From Parabacteroides sp. (GTDB lineage: Bacteria > Bacteroidota > Bacteroidia > Bacteroidales > Tannerellaceae), in NCBI GenBank assembly GCA_017481945.1, contig JAFUOJ010000011.1:124001-188000 (forward strand): 64,000 nt of DNA. Reading direction: 5' to 3'. A program made the translations under genes and the position numbers. Position 1 is the first letter of the stretch; the number at the start of each line of letters is the position of its first letter. A model generated the notes under the pieces. That model saw nothing but the letters and a program-made list of their open reading frames with translations, did not search any database and was not told the DNA's origin. This document shows positions 63,106 to 64,000 of this stretch, in pieces.

Positions 63106-63315
63106 GTGACTTCCCAACGCGGACGGTCGCAACCTTCGCGACCGGTAAGGTATTACTTCTTATTCCGTACGGAATATACTCGTATTCCACTCGGAATAAT
63201 TTACAATTCCACTCGGAATATAATTTTATTCCGTACGGAATATTTCTTTATTCCACGTGGAATTATAAAAAAGACCTTACCAGTCGCGGAAGTAGCGACC
63301 GGTAAGGTTGGGAAG
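63106..63315. repeat. Five 14-bp palindromes at exact 22-bp period, flanked by hairpins
   Basis: ATTCC-N4-GGAAT units start at 63162, 63184, 63206, 63228 and 63250, exactly 22 bp apart, with 8-bp AT-rich spacers. Centres are GTAC, ACTC, ACTC, GTAC and ACGT, so three of five are perfect palindromes. Flanking hairpins share one motif: GGTCGC/GCGACC on the left (63124-63145) and ACCTTACC-GTCGC/GCGAC-GGTAAGGT on the right (63274-63308). CTTCCCAA (left) and TTGGGAAG (right) bracket the whole element. It fills most of the 470-bp gap between the Rpn-type gene and the protease gene. Confidence 0.9.
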
Positions 63316-63447
63316 GGAAGAAGCTATGGGGTAGCTGGAGATAACAAAAAAGGGGATTGGGATAAATCCTTTCTCAACATATTTATCTTTCAAATTCTGT
63401 CTGAAATAGAAGAATAATCTCTTTTAAATCGTATATTTGCGACTGTT

Positions 63448-64000
63448 ATGATGAAAAATAATATTCTCTACATTATTTGCTTGCTCTTTTGTGTTTCGGG
63501 CAAGGCTCAAATTAGCCACGGCGGAACACCCTTACCTCTTTCCATCACAAAAAGTCAAGAGGAGGATCTATTTATTCAAATGCCTGAGTTTAACCTCAGA
63601 GAGCAACTTCGGCAGGATTCACTTGAGGCAAGTGATTTTCGTAACGGATATCGGTTTGCTTACAAATTTATAACTGATTACACACCGGACAATTCGGGTA
63701 TTCATTTCACGCTTCCAGACGGAACAAAAGTATGGCGATTAGGTTTTTATTCTCCCAATGCTTACTCTCTCAATCTGTTATTCAGTCAATATCATCTTCC
63801 AGAAGGGGCTCGCGTGTACCTTTATAATAAAGACCAAACAGAAGTATTAGGTTCTTTTACTCACTTAAATAATTCAGAATTAGGATTACTGCCTGTTGCA
63901 CCGATTGTGGGAGACCGAATAATCGTCGAATATCAAGAGCCGGCTACGGTTGCTTTCCCGGGACAACTGACCATTGGGGAAGTTAATCATGGATATCGTC
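63448..64000 (+). CDS. Lysyl-endopeptidase-like exported serine protease, N-terminal part (3' end outside window)
   Basis: The frame is open to the end of the window. The start gives MMKNNILYIICLLFCVSGKAQ as a signal peptide, then ISHGGTPLPLSITKSQEEDLFIQMP and TLPDGTKVWRLGFYSPNAYSLNLLFSQYHLPEGARVYLYNKDQTEVLGSFTHLNNSELG, the propeptide region of S1-type proteases related to Achromobacter lysyl endopeptidase, often ending in a type IX secretion domain in Bacteroidetes. The catalytic domain lies beyond the window, so activity cannot be checked. A TATATTTG -7 box is at 63432-63439, only 8 bp before the ATG. Confidence 0.8.
   Translation, partial: MMKNNILYIICLLFCVSGKAQISHGGTPLPLSITKSQEEDLFIQMPEFNLREQLRQDSLEASDFRNGYRFAYKFITDYTPDNSGIHFTLPDGTKVWRLGFYSPNAYSLNLLFSQYHLPEGARVYLYNKDQTEVLGSFTHLNNSELGLLPVAPIVGDRIIVEYQEPATVAFPGQLTIGEVNHGYR

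Noticed and set aside
62084-63315. Rpn-type gene plus array as a complete insertion sequence
   Set aside because: No matching terminal inverted repeats around the gene and no target-site duplication visible; the inverted frame encloses only the array.
63007-63417. 136-codon plus-strand reading frame over the palindrome array
   Set aside because: It is made of the repeat element itself, has no recognisable domain, and codon content follows the palindromes.

Overview
The window looks like chromosomal DNA from a Bacteroidales bacterium, most likely Parabacteroides or a close relative. The genus is an inference; the order is well supported. The evidence is the MurF-alanine racemase fusion, SusD-free but lipoprotein-rich surface genes, a SprE/PorW-type type IX secretion protein, paired FKBP lipoproteins, and the Bacteroidetes promoter form TTTG-N19/20-TAnnTTTG seen before many genes (fabI, frr, pyrH, the porin gene, sppA, aroA and others). 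I found no tRNA, rRNA, CRISPR array, prophage or intact insertion sequence.

Layout. 1-6.7 kb (+): GSCFA tail, murF-alr, fabI, tsaC/yrdC-like, dgt and a duplicated-repeat membrane protein. 6.7-9.1 kb (-): pyrH, frr, rsgA. 9.2-16 kb: a small membrane protein, nitroreductase, uvrA (-), a GHL10-type lipoprotein and a clostripain-like lipoprotein. 16-25 kb: a lamin-tail-domain exoprotein (-), asd (+), and a three-gene unit (porin, RmlD-like reductase, GH78 rhamnosidase, -). 25-28 kb: ECF sigma factor with a membrane partner, then rpsA. 28-36 kb (-): DUF1599, DoxX-like, tpiA, SPOR and folE form one probable operon; LysM/M23 peptidase and recG sit upstream. 36-42 kb: an unusual membrane protein, a candidate structured RNA, ispD, xseB, xseA and a subtilase. 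42-48 kb: Lrp/AsnC regulator, two FKBP isomerases, DUF4886, a GDPD, sppA and DUF2461. 48.5-50.5 kb: a BlaI-type repressor followed by a frameshifted M56 (BlaR1-like) gene and a TPR fragment. 50.8-54 kb: kdgK, eda, uxaC (lower hexuronate pathway). 54-64 kb: an HU-like protein, SprE/PorW, a metal ABC permease, aroA, a GH43-like protein, an Rpn-type nuclease and the start of a lysyl-endopeptidase-like exoprotease.

The most unusual signal is not a gene. Five intergenic regions (37.83, 50.64, 54.24, 59.29 and 63.16 kb) each hold 3-5 short imperfect or perfect palindromes, 14-17 bp long, repeated at a strict 22- or 23-bp period. Within a locus the unit is nearly constant; between loci the units share no sequence. 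All five lie 5' of a gene or promoter. The shared geometry with unrelated sequences suggests one process or protein family acting at many loci, and I do not recognise it as a described element.

Second in interest are a candidate independently transcribed RNA at 37.52-37.76 kb, with an exact-spacing promoter and a long terminator hairpin, and the doubly frameshifted antibiotic-sensor-like gene at 49.2-50.1 kb.
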